A stretch of 64,000 nt of DNA from Roseomonas sp. Its GTDB lineage: Bacteria; Pseudomonadota; Alphaproteobacteria; Acetobacterales; Acetobacteraceae. The stretch covers positions 151,812 to 215,811 of the forward strand of contig JADCER010000004.1 in assembly GCA_020249925.1 (NCBI GenBank), written 5' to 3'. Shown in pieces: positions 46,119 to 53,756 of this stretch (the stretch's first letter is position 1; each line of letters begins with the position of its first letter). Both the position numbers and the translations under genes were made by a program. The notes beneath the pieces are model-generated. The model was not told where the DNA came from and did no database searches. It worked only from the letters and a program-made list of their open reading frames with translations.

Positions 46119-46742
46119 GTGACCGACCCCAACGCTTTTTTCAACGGCTTCGCCCTCTCAGCCGCGCTCATTGTCGCCATCGGGGCCCAGAACGCCTTTG
46201 TCCTGCGCCAGGGACTTCGGCGCGAGCATGTCGGGCCGATCGTGGCCTTCTGCGCGTTGGCCGACGTTACCCTGATGGCAGCCGGTGTCGCGGGTCTCGG
46301 CGCGGCGCTTGATCGGCTGCCGGGACTTTCTGCAGCATTGACGCTGGGCGGCGCGCTTTTCCTAGGCTGGTACGGGATCTCAGCGCTGCGCCGTGCCGTC
46401 CGGTCGGCCGAGGGCCTCGACACGGAGGGACGTGGGGAGGCGCTGTCGCTCGGTGCGGCACTGGCGCGTACCGCTGGGTTCACGCTGCTCAACCCGCACG
46501 TGTATCTTGATACCGTGCTTCTGGTCGGTGTGGTGGGTGCGGCGCAACCGTCTGGAGGGCAGCCTGCGTTCGTGGCCGGCGCGGGGCTTGCTAGCGTGCT
46601 ATGGTTCGCGCTTCTCGGTTATGGAGCGCGGCTGCTCGTGCCATTCTTCCGCCGGCCGGCTGCTTGGCGCGTGCTGGACGGGCTAGTCGGCGCGACAATG
46701 CTGGCGCTCGCCGCTGGCTTGGCCGCGCGTGGCTTGGGCTGA
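46119..46742 (+). CDS. argO: LysE/ArgO-family amino-acid exporter
   Basis: This is an inner-membrane exporter of basic amino acids (L-arginine or L-lysine). The 207 residues include the LysE-family segment ALIVAIGAQNAFVLRQGLRR near residue 15 and about six hydrophobic helices, with FTLLNPHVYLDTVLLVGVVG near residue 120 as the second family motif. It starts with GTG 46119. Divergent argP and the dyad between them indicate induction by its own substrates. Confidence 0.94.
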   Translation: MTDPNAFFNGFALSAALIVAIGAQNAFVLRQGLRREHVGPIVAFCALADVTLMAAGVAGLGAALDRLPGLSAALTLGGALFLGWYGISALRRAVRSAEGLDTEGRGEALSLGAALARTAGFTLLNPHVYLDTVLLVGVVGAAQPSGGQPAFVAGAGLASVLWFALLGYGARLLVPFFRRPAAWRVLDGLVGATMLALAAGLAARGLG

Positions 46743-46757
46743 AGCCGCCTGCGGCTT
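46742..46757 (+). terminator. Possible weak terminator after argO
   Basis: Directly after the argO stop, AAGCCG and CGGCTT form a 6-bp stem with a CCTG loop, followed by a pyrimidine-rich stretch rather than a true T-run. It may end the argO transcript. Confidence 0.4.
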
Positions 46758-46966
46758 TCCTCGCCCTTGCTTTTCCTTACGGTTGCTGGCGGAGCGGAAG
46801 CCTCGGACATGCATAACGACGCGTGAGGAAAGAGTGCGTGACAATTACGAAACGCCGGAACATAAAAACCCGCGCTACTTTTCACGGGCCTACCAAGCTT
46901 ACACTACACAGCAGAATTTCGATTTTTTTTCGGAGAGGGAGGCCGCTCGTAGGGCCTTGGATTCTC

Positions 46967-47014
46967 TGGCTCCCCGAGTTGGACTCGAACCAACGACCTA
47001 GGGATTAACAGTCC
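46967..47014 (-). other. 3' part of a tRNA-Asn(GTT) gene: attachment-site scar
   Basis: On the minus strand, positions 47014 to 46967 read from GGACTGTTAATCC through the T-arm (GTTGGTTCGAGTCCAAC) to TCGGGGAGCCA. This is the anticodon loop to CCA end of a tRNA-Asn; no D-arm or 5' acceptor half follows on the other side. A tyrosine integrase lies 156 bp away. Integrases often recombine in tRNA anticodon or T-loops, leaving a 3' fragment at the far end of the inserted element, so I read this as an att site. Confidence 0.88.
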
Positions 47015-47130
47015 TAAAAGGGGCCATTTCAGTACGCCTCACCATGTCTCACGGGTGCCGTTAAGTTGTTGTTTTATTGTATTTTTATTCTCGCGGCGTC
47101 TCACCCCGTCTTTCCCCAGCGCCGATAATC

Positions 47131-47150
47131 TGGCACCATAGTGGCACCAT
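47131..47150 (+). repeat. Direct repeat TGGCACCAT upstream of the integrase gene
   Basis: TGGCACCAT occurs at 47131-47139 and again at 47142-47150 (11-bp period), between the tRNA-Asn scar and the integrase start. Separately, GGGGCCATTT occurs at 47020-47029 and 47210-47219. Short repeats in this position are typical of arm-type integrase or excisionase binding sites; the role is inferred. Confidence 0.5.
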
Positions 47151-47170
47151 GGATTTAGTGCGGTGACCCA

Positions 47171-48319
47171 ATGGCCCTAACAGATGTTGCGCTTAAGAGT
47201 GCTCCAGAGGGGGCCATTTTGCGCGAGAATGGCCTAGAGTTCCGATTTTACGCGAAGGGAGAGGCCGGGGTCAGGTTTGTGGGGCGGGTTCGGGGCTCAG
47301 GTGCACGCGTTGCGATTAAGCTAGGACGATACCCCTCCTTAAGGCTGGCAGAGGCCCGCAATCTGGGCGAGGCGAATAGGCGGTTATGCGATGCTGGCAC
47401 TGACCCGCGCCATGCAAGGGCAGACCGCGCCGCAGATGACCAAAACTTGGTCGGAGCACTCTTAATCGAATATCTTAATGCTCAGGTTGAGAACCGCGCG
47501 AGTACCATTAATGACAAACGAGCCATCCTAAGCGGGGCTCTTGGAAAGCTGGAGAAGCGGCCTGTAAAGCGGATTACCAAGGCGGATGTCGCAAGGTTAT
47601 TGGACAGTTATGCCTCTAAACCGGGTGCACGCCGGAAGCTGTTCTCCTACCTAAATCATTTTTTGGGTTGGTGTCAGGATCGAGACTTGGTGTCAGAAAA
47701 CGTGTGTCGACAGATTCGACCGCCCAAGCCAGTCAAGCCACGAGACCGCATCCTAAATGATGATGAGCTGGCTGCTGTGATGAACCTGCAAGGCAGCGCC
47801 TGGGGCACAATGCTCCAGTTCATTCTATTGACCGGCATGCGAGGCATTGAAGTCTGCAAAATGCGTAGGGAAGAGCTGGACCTGAGACGCGCTGTCTGGA
47901 ATGTGCCTCGCGACACGATGAAGCAGGATAAACCACATGCGGTGCCATTATCTGGAGTTGCGCAAAAACTCATCAAAACGCAGATGGAAAGGAATGGTGA
48001 GGACTGGGGACCTTATCTTTTCGGTGTTGGGAGTAGAGGCGAGCGCCCTTTCAATGGCAGAAGCAATGGAATTGAAGAGGTGCGCCGCCTGACGGAAACG
48101 ACAGGCTGGGCAGGACATGATTGCCGCCGGACTTCAATTACCATTATGCAGCGACTGGGGATCCCCAGGGAGGTTCGTGTACGAATCACTGGACATGCCC
48201 AGCCGCGAGACGGCGCCTCGGCCTATGAGCACTACGATTTTAAGAAGGAGACCCGAGAGGGCGTGGAGAAGCTCGCTGACGAGCTCGAGCGGATTAAGCA
48301 GGGTAAACCCGTTGTGTGA
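47171..48319 (+). CDS. Tyrosine-type site-specific integrase
   Basis: This is a phage or island integrase of 382 residues. The N-terminal part has the AP2-like/DUF4102-type arm-binding layout (ENGLEFRFYAKGEAGVRFVG, then IKLGRYPSLRLAEAR), a SAM-like core-binding domain follows (about 95-180), and the catalytic domain is complete: Arg in TGMRGIEVCKMR, Lys in DTMKQDKPHAVPL, HxxR in GHDCRRTSI, His in ITGHAQ and nucleophile Tyr in AYEHYDF. Base composition is lower in GC than the neighbours. Next to the tRNA-Asn scar it marks one end of an integrated element. Confidence 0.95.
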   Translation: MALTDVALKSAPEGAILRENGLEFRFYAKGEAGVRFVGRVRGSGARVAIKLGRYPSLRLAEARNLGEANRRLCDAGTDPRHARADRAADDQNLVGALLIEYLNAQVENRASTINDKRAILSGALGKLEKRPVKRITKADVARLLDSYASKPGARRKLFSYLNHFLGWCQDRDLVSENVCRQIRPPKPVKPRDRILNDDELAAVMNLQGSAWGTMLQFILLTGMRGIEVCKMRREELDLRRAVWNVPRDTMKQDKPHAVPLSGVAQKLIKTQMERNGEDWGPYLFGVGSRGERPFNGRSNGIEEVRRLTETTGWAGHDCRRTSITIMQRLGIPREVRVRITGHAQPRDGASAYEHYDFKKETREGVEKLADELERIKQGKPVV

Positions 48320-48743
48320 CCAAGAAAAAACTTTCCACACGTTACCCTCGTTCTATCGTGGGTTAGCCCCCAAATGAGTGGAAACATATTTGCAAGCTAA
48401 ATGAGAAAACGTCTGGACCCATAGGCGCTGAGGCCGGACACGCCTCCACTGCGGGCATTCGCTACACAGGCAAGCCCCAGGCGGCCTATTCGGCGGCCAA
48501 GGCGGTGACGCGTCCCCTGGATTGTAGCCATCTTTTGGTAGAGAATGTTTCTCATGCTCTGCTCCCTGAAGAGGGAAACATTTCAGGGGCGCATGTCATC
48601 AGCGTTTCGGGAACAAATTTGGTAGCGCTTTCACGAGATTCTGAGAAACCCCATTTCTTTCATCTCCTTGCAATCATTCGGTCGTGGCTCTGTCATTGGG
48701 CGCTGTTATCCGGATGAACCATTCTTGAAGAGAGAGGTTCATC
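48320..48743. other. Non-coding interval after the integrase, with a possible gene fragment and CTGTCAT repeats
   Basis: This 424-bp stretch has no convincing gene. Around 48431-48520 one frame reads HASTAGIRYTGKPQAAYSAA, faintly like the C-terminal end of 2-oxoglutarate dehydrogenase E1 (RYxGRPxAAxPA), so it may be a gene remnant; this is weak. At 48690-48696 CTGTCAT and at 48703-48709 CTGTTAT stand 35 bp before the phytase-like gene; they resemble PhoB half-sites but with 13-bp rather than 11-bp spacing. Confidence 0.4.
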
Positions 48744-50132
48744 ATGTTGAAGCTGCGTCATATTTTGTTGGCGTCCGCGCTTTGTATCTCTGCCCCAGCG
48801 TTGGCAGATCAACGCTTTGAGGCAACATTGGCTGGTCACGCTATTCTTCCCGCCTTCACCATGACCCTGCCGCCCGCCGATGCACCGCGCGATGCGCTGG
48901 TTTCCGGCAAGTTTGCGGGACCCGGCAATTTGCGTGTTGACGCCCTGGGCAGCATCATGGGTGATACGGGAGCCATGCACGGCAATCGCCAAACTGGCAT
49001 TGCCGTCCCCTTCATTGGTCAACCGGTCCAAGGGTTCTCCGGCATCAAGCCGGTTGCCAATGAATCTGGTCATTATTGGGTTTTGACCGATAACGGCTTC
49101 GGTAATCGCCGCAACAGCCCCGATGCGCTGCTGATGTTCCACAAGGTAAGGCCGGATTGGACGACAGGCCAAGCCGCACTGCTGCAAACCACCTTCTTGC
49201 GTGACCCGCTGCGCCGGATTCCTTTCCGCATCGCCTATGAGGGTACGGAACAACGCTATCTGACGGGCTCGGATTTCGATCTTGAGAGCATTCAGCCATT
49301 GCCGGATGGAAGCTTCATGATCGGTGATGAATTTGGCCCGTTCCTCATTCATATCTCTGCCGATGGCGTTGTTCAGCGCGTGTTTGAAACCCGTCTGGAT
49401 GGCCAGGTCTTGATGTCGCCCGATCACCCGGCGCTGCAAGTTCCGGCGAGCCCCACGGCTGGCGTTCCCTATCGCGTGCGGCGCTCGGGCGGTTATGAAG
49501 GCATGGCGTTGACGCCGGATGGTCAGACGCTTTGGGCGCTGCTGGAGCAGCCCCTCTTTGCGGCAAATTCGGACCAGCCCGAAGGACAATTCCTGCGCAT
49601 CCTGGAATTCAGCGTGCCGCGGATGGATTGGACCGGGCGCAGCTTGCGCTACCGGCTTGAAGCAGGCGCCACGGCTATTGGCGATTTCAATTTCATTGAT
49701 GCCACCCGCGCCTTAGTGATTGAACGCGACAATGGCGAAGGTGACCCGGGCCTTGCTTGCGCCCAGGGTGTACGGCCTTCAGCCCAGCAACCTTGCTTTC
49801 CGCTGCCTGCGCGCTTCAAGCGGGTTTATCTGGTTGATATGGCGCAGACCGATGCAGATGGTTTTGTTCGGAAAATCGCGCATATTGACCTGATGGCTAT
49901 TCGGGATCCGGAAGGCCGCGCCCGCGTCCGGGGTGATCGCCCGGCCGATGCCCCGCGTGACCGCTTTACCTTCCCATTCTTCACGATCGAAAATGTGGCC
50001 GCGGTTGATGGTCAGCACATCATTGTCGGAAATGACAATAATCTACCTTTCAGTGCTGGGCGCCATTTCTTCCAGGCAGATGCGAATGAATTCATCCTGC
50101 TGCGCGTTCCGGAATTACTCAACGCAAGGTAA
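48744..50132 (+). CDS. Secreted phytase-like esterase family protein
   Basis: This belongs to the esterase-like-activity-of-phytase family (beta-propeller). The 462-residue precursor has a signal peptide MLKLRHILLASALCISAPALAD. The mature domain shows GFSGIKPVANESGHYWVLTD near residue 98, a typical DNGFGNRRNSPD loop, DFDLESIQPLPDGSFMIGDE near residue 178, GYEGMALTPDGQTLWALLEQ and the C-terminal FTFPFFTIENVAAVDGQHII. Its activity on real phosphoesters is not proven for most homologues. Here it lies beside phosphate-starvation genes. A strong AGAGAGGTTC ribosome-binding site precedes the ATG. Confidence 0.88.
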   Translation: MLKLRHILLASALCISAPALADQRFEATLAGHAILPAFTMTLPPADAPRDALVSGKFAGPGNLRVDALGSIMGDTGAMHGNRQTGIAVPFIGQPVQGFSGIKPVANESGHYWVLTDNGFGNRRNSPDALLMFHKVRPDWTTGQAALLQTTFLRDPLRRIPFRIAYEGTEQRYLTGSDFDLESIQPLPDGSFMIGDEFGPFLIHISADGVVQRVFETRLDGQVLMSPDHPALQVPASPTAGVPYRVRRSGGYEGMALTPDGQTLWALLEQPLFAANSDQPEGQFLRILEFSVPRMDWTGRSLRYRLEAGATAIGDFNFIDATRALVIERDNGEGDPGLACAQGVRPSAQQPCFPLPARFKRVYLVDMAQTDADGFVRKIAHIDLMAIRDPEGRARVRGDRPADAPRDRFTFPFFTIENVAAVDGQHIIVGNDNNLPFSAGRHFFQADANEFILLRVPELLNAR

Positions 50133-50194
50133 TCTCAAGCCTAATTCTGCCCGCGTGGAGGCTGCTTTGCTACGCTACCCCCACGCGGCTTCAG

Positions 50195-50223
50195 TTGTCA
50201 TAAAATATTCACAAAATATTCAA
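50195..50223 (+). promoter_or_regulatory. Triple Pho-box-like repeat upstream of the small basic protein gene
   Basis: Three heptamers in 11-bp steps: TTGTCAT, AAAA, TATTCAC, AAAA, TATTCAA. The first two units match a PhoB box (CTGTCATAAATCTGTCAC pattern) with the usual 4-bp AT spacer, and the third extends the array. It lies 64 bp before the TTG at 50287 and could also serve the phosphonate oxidase and phnX downstream. Confidence 0.75.
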
Positions 50224-50286
50224 CGAAATGCGGTTGATCATCCTCCCGCTTCGCATTCGTCTCCCCCGAAGATGAGGAGACCGCCT

Positions 50287-50616
50287 TTGAAAAAACCAGC
50301 TTCACCTAGGAAGTCTGCCAAGGCCGCCCGAAAACCGGCCCGCCAAGGAAGCGTGACTGCCAAGACTACTGTTAAAGCAGCAGTGCCTGTGGCGGAGGCG
50401 CCAGCCAGTAAGCGGATTTCTACTTCCGGCACGAAAATGCTGAAACCCAAAAAAATCCGCAAGGAAGAGTTCAGTTTCTCTGTAACCCAAGCATTCCGCA
50501 AGCAATTCAAGCAGGCGGCAAAGGAAGCAGGGCATAAGAAATCGGAGTTCCTGCAAATCCTCCTCCTGCATTGGGAAGAACGCCAGCAAAAGCCACCATC
50601 CGGCGCCAGCCTCTGA
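50287..50616 (+). CDS. Small Lys/Ala-rich protein with ribbon-helix-helix-like C-terminus
   Basis: I do not recognise a named family. The 109 residues divide into a basic, low-complexity N-terminal 45 (KKPASPRKSAKAARKPARQG), resembling histone-H1-like tails, a linker, and a C-terminal segment that could form a strand plus two helices (KEEFSFSVTQAFRKQFKQAA, then HKKSEFLQILLLHWEERQ). This looks like a ribbon-helix-helix DNA-binding unit. TTG 50287 is chosen because GAGGAG lies 7 nt upstream; ATG 50272 (114 residues) is the alternative. The triple Pho repeat upstream suggests induction by phosphate limitation. Confidence 0.6.
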   Translation: MKKPASPRKSAKAARKPARQGSVTAKTTVKAAVPVAEAPASKRISTSGTKMLKPKKIRKEEFSFSVTQAFRKQFKQAAKEAGHKKSEFLQILLLHWEERQQKPPSGASL

Positions 50617-50721
50617 CAAGCCTAAAAAAGCTTCGAGAGCCTAATGGCGGGTTTCCGCCAGACTCTGTCGGAGGCAATGTAGGATCTACAGAGCAGTCTT
50701 CAGTTTTGGAGTCATCGTCTC

Positions 50722-51837
50722 ATGCATAAGGCCTTTGATCTCGTGATCATCGGCGCGGGCATTCTTGGCCTCGCTCATGCGCTGCATGCTGCGCGGCGTG
50801 GCTTGAAGGTAGCGGTTCTTGACCGTGACGCGCAGGCCAATGGTGCCAGCATTCGCAACTTCGGCTTTGTCACGGTGACTGGCCAGGCGGAGCATAAAAC
50901 CTGGGAACGCGCGCGTCGGTCCCGTGATCTTTGGGCCGAGGTTGCCCCACTCGCTGGTATCCCGATCCATCATCGCGGCTTGCTCATGGCAGTCCGGCGG
51001 CCCGAGGCCGTCGGCGTGTTGCGCGAATTCCTGGCCAGCCCGATGGGTGCATCTTGCCGTTTGCTGGAAGGGGGCGACATCCCCGCGCCACTCCGCTCCG
51101 CGGACCTCCTTGCTGCACTGCACAGCCCGCATGAGCTTAGGGTCGAAAGCCGAGAAGCCATTCCGCGCCTTGCAGCCTGGCTTGAAGAATCGCTTGGCGT
51201 GTATTTCTTCTGGCGCTGTGCCGTGCACGGCATTGCCTCTGGGCAGGTTGATTCGACTGAGGGCATTTTCAACGCACCACACATCGTGGTCTGTCCTGGG
51301 CCGGATATCGCAACACTTTTCCCCAATATCTTCGCGCGCCGTCAGGTAACGCTTTGCAAACTGCATATGCTGCGCTTGGCTGATCCCGGTTGGCGCCTGC
51401 CTGCCGCCATCATGAGTGATCTCGGCCTACATCGCTATCGCGGCTATGCGGATTGCCCATCCTTGCCGAGCTTGCGGGAGCGTCTTCAGATTGAGCAGAA
51501 GAATGAGCTCGACCACGGCGTGCATTTGATCGTTGTGCAGAGCGCCGATGGTTCCCTGGTGGTGGGTGACAGCCATCATTATGGCCCGACGCCAGACCCT
51601 TTTCAGCCCGAAGCGGTAGATGCGCTCATCATTCGTGAAGCCCAGCGCGTGCTTGATCTTCCTCAGCCCGAGGTGACTGAAAGGTGGACCGGCCTCTATC
51701 CCTCCGGTCCTGATGATGCCTTCTTTGAAACACCAATGCCGGGGGTCCGCCTTGTTTCCGTCACCTCCGGCACGGGGGCGAGTACGGGCTTTGGTATTGC
51801 CGAGGAGGTACTAGCCAATATGGAAGCAAACCCATGA
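50722..51837 (+). CDS. FAD-dependent oxidoreductase of the phosphonate-associated TIGR03364 type
   Basis: This is a D-amino-acid-oxidase-like flavoprotein (371 residues) with an N-terminal Rossmann fold, LVIIGAGILGLAHALHAARR, and NGASIRNFGFVTVTGQ near residue 40. This family is regularly encoded with phosphonate genes. Related oxidases have been reported to convert 2-aminoethylphosphonate or its N-methyl form to phosphonoacetaldehyde. The phnX gene overlaps its end by 4 nt and there is no phnW transaminase here, so an oxidative route from aminophosphonate to phosphonoacetaldehyde is the simplest reading. The exact substrate is inferred. Confidence 0.88.
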   Translation: MHKAFDLVIIGAGILGLAHALHAARRGLKVAVLDRDAQANGASIRNFGFVTVTGQAEHKTWERARRSRDLWAEVAPLAGIPIHHRGLLMAVRRPEAVGVLREFLASPMGASCRLLEGGDIPAPLRSADLLAALHSPHELRVESREAIPRLAAWLEESLGVYFFWRCAVHGIASGQVDSTEGIFNAPHIVVCPGPDIATLFPNIFARRQVTLCKLHMLRLADPGWRLPAAIMSDLGLHRYRGYADCPSLPSLRERLQIEQKNELDHGVHLIVVQSADGSLVVGDSHHYGPTPDPFQPEAVDALIIREAQRVLDLPQPEVTERWTGLYPSGPDDAFFETPMPGVRLVSVTSGTGASTGFGIAEEVLANMEANP

Positions 51838-52658
51838 CACAGAAAATCAAGGCCGTGATCCTGGATTGGGCCGGGACTGTGGTTGATCATGGCAGCCGCG
51901 CGCCCATGGGCGCCTTTGTGAAGGCCTTTGCGCATTTTGGCGTAGACATCACCATCGCCGATGCACGCGGTCCCATGGGCATGGCCAAGCGGGATCATAT
52001 TCGCCTCGTCGGTTCGGCCCCGAGTGTTGCCGCAGCCTGGCGCGCACGCCATGGCCGGGATTTCGATGATGCCGCGATTGACGCGATCTTCGAGGTTTTT
52101 GAGCCCATGAACATCGCTGCCGTGGAAGCGCATGCTACGCTGATCCCCGGTGCACATGCGGCGCTTCAATGGTGTGCAGAGCGCGGTATTCGGATCGGCT
52201 CCACCACTGGGTATACGCGCCCTATCATGGAACGGCTCATGCCACTCGCCGCTGCGCAGGGCTTTGTGCCGGAAGTCACCATTTGCGCCGGAGATCTGGC
52301 AGCAGGGCGTCCTGCCCCGCTGCAAATCTGGTCCGCGCTTGCCCAAATGGGGATTTGGCCTGCCAGTAGTGTCATCAAGCTGGATGATACCGCACCCGGC
52401 ATAGGCGAAGCACGCGCCGCTGGTTGCTGGGCCGTGGGGGCTGCGTTGACCGGCAATAATCCAGGGCTCACCGCTGAGGAGCTTATGAAGCTCCCGGCTG
52501 ATCAACGTACGGAGTTCCGGCGTTCGGCGAGTGAACCCCTTCTGCGAGCAGGCGCCCATCTTGTGATTGACAGTATCGCGGAGCTGCCCGGGCTGATTGG
52601 GCATATTGAAGCCCGCCTGGCATCTGGCGAAAGGCCCGGCATCCTGGAAGCAAATTGA
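51834..52658 (+). CDS. phnX: Phosphonoacetaldehyde hydrolase
   Basis: PhnX, a HAD-superfamily enzyme, cleaves the C-P bond of phosphonoacetaldehyde to acetaldehyde and phosphate. The 274 residues begin with the nucleophile motif AVILDWAGTVVDHGSRAPMG (the DWAGT of the family). The Schiff-base lysine lies in GPMGMAKRDHIRL near residue 53, and the later HAD motifs are GIRIGSTTGYTR and VIKLDDTAPGIGEARAAGCW. It overlaps the FAD oxidase gene by 4 nt. Confidence 0.96.
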   Translation: MTQKIKAVILDWAGTVVDHGSRAPMGAFVKAFAHFGVDITIADARGPMGMAKRDHIRLVGSAPSVAAAWRARHGRDFDDAAIDAIFEVFEPMNIAAVEAHATLIPGAHAALQWCAERGIRIGSTTGYTRPIMERLMPLAAAQGFVPEVTICAGDLAAGRPAPLQIWSALAQMGIWPASSVIKLDDTAPGIGEARAAGCWAVGAALTGNNPGLTAEELMKLPADQRTEFRRSASEPLLRAGAHLVIDSIAELPGLIGHIEARLASGERPGILEAN

Positions 52659-52665
52659 CACGGAA

Positions 52666-52683
52666 GTGTCACGCACCTGTCAT
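52666..52683 (+). promoter_or_regulatory. Pho box upstream of the aminophosphonate importer
   Basis: GTGTCAC, spacer GCAC, CTGTCAT: two good PhoB heptamers in the canonical 11-bp register, 54 bp before the binding-protein ATG and just after the phnX stop. It implies a separate phosphate-starvation promoter for the ABC importer. Confidence 0.88.
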
Positions 52684-52737
52684 GCTGCCGTCGCAGTTCG
52701 CGCGATAGCCGAACCTCCCTAACCAGGAGGTTCATTC

Positions 52738-53751
52738 ATGCGATTCATCCTTCTCGCCCTTGCCTTCCTAGGCTTGGTGCCTTCGGCAGAAGCGCAGCAG
52801 CGCACGCGCCTGACAGTCTATACAGCGCTTGAAAATGAACAGCTCGCGCCCTTCAAGCAGGCCGCAGAGGCCGCCTTGCGCGATGTTGAAATCGCCTGGG
52901 TGCGTGACTCAACGGGTGTCATCACCGCCCGCCTGATCGCGGAAAAGGCCAATCCGCGCGCCGATTTAGTGTGGGGTCTTTCTGTCTTTTCCCTGCTGCA
53001 AATGGAAGCGCAGGATATGCTGGAACCCTACACCCCGCGTGGCGCCGAGGCGCTGCGCCCGAATATGCGCAGTGCACGCAGCCCCATGACCTGGACCGGC
53101 ATGGACGCATTTGTTTCCGCCATCTGCTTCAATACGGTGGTCGCCCAGCAGCGCAACCTGCCGCGCCCGGCTACCTGGCAGGACCTGCTTGACCCGCGCT
53201 TCCGTGGCCAGATCGTGATGCCGAACCCGAATTCATCGGGCACTGGCTTCCTGACGATTTCGGGCTGGATTGCCAATATGGGTGAGCAAGGCGCCTGGAC
53301 CTTCATGGACCGGCTGCATGAGAATGTTCAGCAATACACCCATTCCGGCAGCGCGCCTTGCAACAATGCCGCGCGCGGTGAATTCGGCGTGGGGCTTTCC
53401 TTCGATATGCGCTCAGTCACGCTGAAGAATCAGGGCGCGCCGATTGACATCATTGTGCCGAGCGATGGTGTCGGCTTTGACCTGGAAGCCACCGCCATCA
53501 TGCGCGGCACCCGCAACCTGGAAGCGGCGAAGCGCCTTGCTGACTTCACGGTCTCGCGCACTGCTGCTGAGCTTTATGGCCGCTTCTACGCCATGCTTGC
53601 TCTGCCGGGTGTTGAGCCGACGGTGCGTGGCTATCCGGCCGAATTCGCGCAGCGCCTCGTGAATGCGAATTTTGCCGAAATCGCCGCGGCGCGCGAAAGG
53701 CTACTTGCCGAGTGGCAGCGCCGTTATGACGGCAAGTCTGCGCCGCGCTAA
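52738..53751 (+). CDS. phnS: 2-aminoethylphosphonate ABC transporter substrate-binding protein
   Basis: This is a periplasmic binding protein of the Fe3+/spermidine-like type used for 2-aminoethylphosphonate. The 337-residue precursor has the signal MRFILLALAFLGLVPSAEAQ, then RTRLTVYTALENEQLAPFKQ. It shows WVRDSTGVITARLIAEKANP, SPMTWTGMDAFVSAICFNTV and MPNPNSSGTGFLTISGWIAN, which forms the ligand pocket in relatives. A perfect AGGAGG lies 9 nt before the ATG. It heads a three-gene importer operon. Confidence 0.9.
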   Translation: MRFILLALAFLGLVPSAEAQQRTRLTVYTALENEQLAPFKQAAEAALRDVEIAWVRDSTGVITARLIAEKANPRADLVWGLSVFSLLQMEAQDMLEPYTPRGAEALRPNMRSARSPMTWTGMDAFVSAICFNTVVAQQRNLPRPATWQDLLDPRFRGQIVMPNPNSSGTGFLTISGWIANMGEQGAWTFMDRLHENVQQYTHSGSAPCNNAARGEFGVGLSFDMRSVTLKNQGAPIDIIVPSDGVGFDLEATAIMRGTRNLEAAKRLADFTVSRTAAELYGRFYAMLALPGVEPTVRGYPAEFAQRLVNANFAEIAAARERLLAEWQRRYDGKSAPR

Positions 53752-53756
53752 ACGAA

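Larger units (their letters stand above)
46743..47170. other. Gene-free region around the attachment scar
   Basis: These 428 bp carry no plausible gene. The short frames ending in GLEPTT or LDSNQRPRD are translations through the tRNA-Asn fragment, a well-known annotation artefact. The region contains that tRNA fragment (46967-47014) and short direct repeats in front of the integrase gene. Confidence 0.8.

Noticed and set aside
46729..47008. Short ORFs ending in GLEPTT or LDSNQRPRD
   Set aside because: These endings are translations of the tRNA-Asn fragment, a classic false annotation.
48505..48717. 70-codon ORF before the phytase-like gene
   Set aside because: No ribosome-binding site and no similarity; it covers the likely promoter region of the next gene.
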